This document shows positions 61,535 through 64,000 of a DNA stretch of 64,000 bases, piece by piece; positions within the stretch are counted from its first letter, which is position 1; every line of letters starts with the position of its first letter. Origin of the DNA: Bacteroidales bacterium (GTDB lineage: Bacteria; Bacteroidota; Bacteroidia; Bacteroidales; UBA932); assembly GCA_017443845.1 (NCBI GenBank), contig JAFSXX010000034.1:17750-81749 (forward strand). Direction: 5' to 3'. A program made the position numbers and the translations under genes. The notes beneath the pieces were generated by a model. That model was not told the origin of the DNA, did not search any database, and worked only from the letters and a program-made list of their open reading frames with translations.

Positions 61535-62626
61535 ATGTTATTCCAAGTTTACGGGGCTCACGCTCTTATCAAGTGGGGAATGATGCTTGTCGTCCTCCTG
61601 GGCCTGATCCTCTTCAATGAATTCGCGCGCCGTACCAAACTCGGCGGCATCATCACTTTCTTCGCCATCCCCCTGGCGCTGACGGTTTACTTCGTGGCTA
61701 TCGCCATCGGTGCGCGCACCGGTGCGGATTGGGCCGTGAACAACCCGACTCACGTCTATATGAACGGATGGTTCCATTATGCCAAGCTGTACGCTGCCCT
61801 GACGGGATGTATCGGCTTCATGATGATCAAGTACAAATGGGGCATCGGTGCAAAGCACTGGTTCAAACCCTTCCCGTTCATCATCGTGGCTATCAACATC
61901 CTCATCGCCGTTGTCTCCGACTTCGAGTCCGCGTATATGGGCTGGAACAAGTGGTGGCTCTCCTCTGAGGGCGTATGGCTCTATGGCGGCTGGCACAATG
62001 TGATGAACGGTGTCGCAGGTCTGCTCAACATCTTCTGTATGACCGCATGGTGGAATGTCTATTCGTCCAAGGACAAGAAGGATATGATCTGGGCCGATAT
62101 GACCTGGGTTTACATCCTCGTCTATGACATCTGGAACTTCGCGTACACCTACAACTGCCTGCCTACCCACAGCTGGTTCTGCGGTATCGCACTGCTTCTC
62201 GCTCCTACCGTGGCAGCTCTCTGCTGGAACCGTGGCGGCTGGATCCAGAACCGCGCCAACACCCTCGCTATCTGGTGCATGTTCGCACAGGTATTCCCCC
62301 TGTTCCAGGAGACCTTCAAGAACGGTCAGCAGTGGAACAACTGGGCAACCCTTCCCGTGCAGTATCCCAACGGCGTGGAGACCATCAAGCAGATCTACGA
62401 GGCAGCCGGCGGCGAGGCCGCTGCAGTCGGCACTACCGTCGATACGGTGGCAGCCAACCCTACGGCTATGCTGATTGTCAGCGCTCTCGCACTGATCACC
62501 AACTGCATCGCCCTTGGTTATATCATCTGCCAGGCAAAGAAGCGTCACATCAATCCTTACAAGGAAGACGTCTTTGTCAACCAGAAGTACTACAAAGAGG
62601 CTATGGCAAGGGCCGAGGTCGAATAA
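61535..62626 (+). CDS. Polytopic membrane protein, DUF5692-like
   Basis: 363 residues with about eight membrane helices. A motif-rich, Trp-rich core is apparent: YMNGWFHYAKLYAALTGCIG, YMGWNKWWLSSEGVWLYGGW and DIWNFAYTYNCLPTHSWFCG. From memory this resembles the DUF5692 family of gut anaerobes; function unknown. It ends a plus-strand run starting with hypB, with a good terminator behind it. Whether it has any link to nickel or the oxidoreductase is open. Confidence 0.7.
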   Translation: MLFQVYGAHALIKWGMMLVVLLGLILFNEFARRTKLGGIITFFAIPLALTVYFVAIAIGARTGADWAVNNPTHVYMNGWFHYAKLYAALTGCIGFMMIKYKWGIGAKHWFKPFPFIIVAINILIAVVSDFESAYMGWNKWWLSSEGVWLYGGWHNVMNGVAGLLNIFCMTAWWNVYSSKDKKDMIWADMTWVYILVYDIWNFAYTYNCLPTHSWFCGIALLLAPTVAALCWNRGGWIQNRANTLAIWCMFAQVFPLFQETFKNGQQWNNWATLPVQYPNGVETIKQIYEAAGGEAAAVGTTVDTVAANPTAMLIVSALALITNCIALGYIICQAKKRHINPYKEDVFVNQKYYKEAMARAEVE

Positions 62627-62648
62627 TCCCAACCTTTGCATCATAAAT

Positions 62649-62677
62649 GCGGGTGGTCTTCCGGGCCACCCGCTTTT
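62649..62677 (+). terminator. Rho-independent terminator after the DUF5692-like gene
   Basis: 8-bp stem GCGGGTGG/CCACCCGC (62649-62656, 62666-62673) with a 9-nt loop, then TTTTATTTT. Confidence 0.9.
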
Positions 62678-62771
62678 ATTTTGGAAAATGATTGCAGAAT
62701 CCCCCAAAAGCCTTACATTTGCAACGGATTGGCAAATCCAATCAGATGGACTGGGGTGTCCCCGGTAGGAA

Positions 62772-62802
62772 AAGGGTTGAAGAGAAATCTCAACTCTTTT
62801 TT
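62772..62802. terminator. Hairpin terminator at the edge of the AT-rich region
   Basis: 9-bp stem AAGGGTTGA/TCAACTCTT (one G:T pair), 9-nt loop, then a T-run on the plus strand and a TTTT-like run on the minus strand. Probably ends the minus-strand DUF3800 remnant as well. Confidence 0.65.
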
Positions 62803-62804
62803 GT

Positions 62805-63065
62805 TTATACCTCCATTTCCGGCTGCGGAATCACTTTTAAGCCCAATTTCTTGCCATCACTCACATAGATACTATCTTTAACGATGTCATAGGTGAAGTT
62901 GACCCGGTCGGGATAGAGCAGATACTGCGTGATGGGGTAAGCTATGAGGTCAGCCAGCTGTAAGCCGGTGACATTCTGCTTCTTGGACTGCTGCTTGCCA
63001 CGCATTTCTGCCATAATGTGCATATCCTCATTCGTCAATGAACATATAGTATTTATTCTTTTCAC
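62805..63065 (-). pseudogene. DUF3800-like C-terminal remnant
   Basis: 86 residues. The segment NVTGLQLADLIAYPITQYLLYPDRVNFTYDIVKDSIY matches, from memory, the C-terminal part of DUF3800 proteins (an RNase H-like family with a GLQLADLIAYP motif). The usual N-terminal half with the first catalytic Asp is absent, and the start codon lies about where the family's middle should be. I therefore read it as a 5'-truncated remnant rather than a functional gene. DUF3800 proteins often sit in mobile or defence regions. Confidence 0.6.
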
Positions 63066-63219
63066 TCATACTCCAATAGTTTATCCTATCTGACAGAACA
63101 GAAAGGTCTGTAAGATACGCTTTCAAGTTCGAAAAGACAAGTTTGAGACTTTGACTTGCCGTTGGGGAACTATCCAATAAAGTTAGCCCCAGGTCCAAAT
63201 ACCGAGGGCCAACTCTGTG

Positions 63220-63864
63220 TCAGTAGATAGTTATCAGCACGCTATTTATAGGAGTGGTATGGCCGATACATTTAATTGTCGTATGATTATAATGCCATTC
63301 TGAATAGAGAGAACCTGATTCGTATCTTTTTCGTTTTACAGGATCTCCAATGATTCGGTCTATGACTCCGGTCATTTCATCGTATTTGCTCTCTGCGGTT
63401 TCAGGGTTGGTATGTGCCCATTCCAATATCAAGTAAACTGCATTGACAGATTCGTCAGATTCGCATACCCAATAGTGAGTATCCATTTGATACTTGTCCT
63501 TGACCTTTCTCGTGTATTTGTAACAAAGGAAACTCTCATCTTCAGACCAAATCGTTACTGGCGGACCCGGCTCTGAAACTTTGAAATAGAGCCTTCCACC
63601 GATACTCTTTTCTTTCTTGTCGATATCCGTGATCGAAAGATGAGCCCTTTCGAGATAATAAGACAATAATTCTTCAATATGATCGGATTCGACAATGATC
63701 GGCCCCTGGTCATATTTTATTCTTATTGTATAATTCCCTTTGGGACCGATGTCAACCAAATCATATGAATTCTTTCCATTTCGGAAGAGAATGAGTAACC
63801 TTTCATCTTGAGGACGTTCGTCGTCCTTGTACTTGTGGATGGAGACTATATCTTTTTTTATCAT
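63220..63864 (-). CDS. Hypothetical protein of the AT-rich region
   Basis: 214 residues, no signal peptide and no membrane helix. Charged, with several Lys/Asp/Glu-rich runs (KYKDDERPQDERLLILF, KKEKSIGGRLYFKV) and aromatic pairs. I recognise no family. The base composition is clearly lower in GC than the rest of the window, which suggests horizontal acquisition. It is flanked on one side by the DUF3800 remnant and on the other by an inverted repeat and a probable transposase end. Confidence 0.5.
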   Translation of the reverse strand: MIKKDIVSIHKYKDDERPQDERLLILFRNGKNSYDLVDIGPKGNYTIRIKYDQGPIIVESDHIEELLSYYLERAHLSITDIDKKEKSIGGRLYFKVSEPGPPVTIWSEDESFLCYKYTRKVKDKYQMDTHYWVCESDESVNAVYLILEWAHTNPETAESKYDEMTGVIDRIIGDPVKRKRYESGSLYSEWHYNHTTIKCIGHTTPINSVLITIY

Positions 63865-63868
63865 TGCT

Positions 63869-63888
63869 GTCCACTAAAAGTTGTGGAC
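63869..63888. repeat. Inverted repeat GTCCAC...GTGGAC
   Basis: 6-bp arms (63869-63874, 63883-63888) around TAAAAGTT, lying between the start of the hypothetical gene and the stop of the edge gene. Could be a transcription terminator or an insertion-element end. Confidence 0.45.
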
Positions 63889-63899
63889 GTAGTTAAAAG

Positions 63900-64000
63900 T
63901 TAAAAATCAAACAACGTGGGTTCATAGAACCCGTCAAGTTCTTTGTCAATATTGAGGTTAGATTTGTTGAAGAGGTCTTCAAGAGGCGTTGTATCTGTGA
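63900..64000 (-). CDS. C-terminal 32 residues of a gene cut by the window edge, possibly a transposase
   Basis: Minus-strand frame ending at TAA (63900-63902). The C-terminal residues TTPLEDLFNKSNLNIDKEL and GFYEPTLFDF resemble, from memory, the tails of insertion-sequence transposases, but the fragment is too short to assign. The inverted repeat just downstream would be a plausible element end. The rest of the gene is outside the window. Confidence 0.4.
   Translation of the reverse strand, partial: TDTTPLEDLFNKSNLNIDKELDGFYEPTLFDF

Overview
The window is chromosomal DNA of a GC-rich member of the Bacteroidota, most likely a gut Bacteroidales lineage of the Alistipes or Cryptobacteroides kind. 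The evidence is the lineage-typical gene content (TonB-linked outer-membrane barrels with carboxypeptidase-like N-domains, BACON and DUF5689 lipoproteins, a lipidated TamA-like protein, a fimbrillin/BspA surface lipoprotein) and recurrent promoter matches to the Bacteroidetes consensus TTTG-N17-21-TAnnTTTG. The genus is an inference. No rRNA, tRNA or CRISPR array was recognised.

Layout. 1-4.7 kb (minus): the start of an RSH (ppGpp) gene behind ligA, then trmO, msrA and an LD-carboxypeptidase. 4.9-6.4 kb: glutamine synthetase. 6.5-10.7 kb: an outer-membrane barrel gene and a RAYT-like single-strand transposase flanked by two copies of a REP-like hairpin. 10.7-14.4 kb: an exported protein with a CGLC motif, an ECF sigma/membrane protein/Spy-like triad and a PAS protein. 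14.4-16.7 kb: a 50-residue ORF and a large BspA-type lipoprotein. 16.7-19.8 kb: lpxB, surE and divergent gapA. 19.8-30.8 kb (plus): HAMP stub, TrkH, SF1 helicase, zinc peptidase, DPP-type peptidase, phosphohexomutase, Maf and TamL, many with overlapping start/stop codons.

30.7-39.95 kb (minus) is a compact six-gene operon: OB-fold/BACON lipoprotein, NUC1-type nuclease lipoprotein, EEP-family nuclease/phosphatase, TonB-dependent transporter, DUF5689 lipoprotein and an M28-like lipoprotein. I read it as a candidate surface system for capturing, cutting and importing nucleic acid. 40-49.9 kb (mainly plus): a beta-flower repeat protein, YccF, an esterase, an M20 peptidase, an MscS channel with histidine-rich segments, aquaporin, a C69 dipeptidase and a coiled-coil membrane protein. 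49.9-54.7 kb (minus): iorA-iorB-aminotransferase-CoA transferase, a fermentative aromatic amino acid pathway whose IorA lacks its ferredoxin domain. 54.9-57.2 kb: four envelope or unknown proteins. 57.2-62.6 kb: hypB, a 941-residue FeS/FAD oxidoreductase, hypA and two membrane proteins, with no hydrogenase in view. 62.7-64 kb: an AT-richer accessory edge with a DUF3800 remnant, an orphan gene and the 3' end of a probable insertion-element gene.

Overall this is a peptide- and amino-acid-using anaerobe with a large outer-membrane repertoire. The most novel-looking items are the RAYT/hairpin unit, the putative nucleic-acid locus and the HypA/HypB-flanked oxidoreductase.
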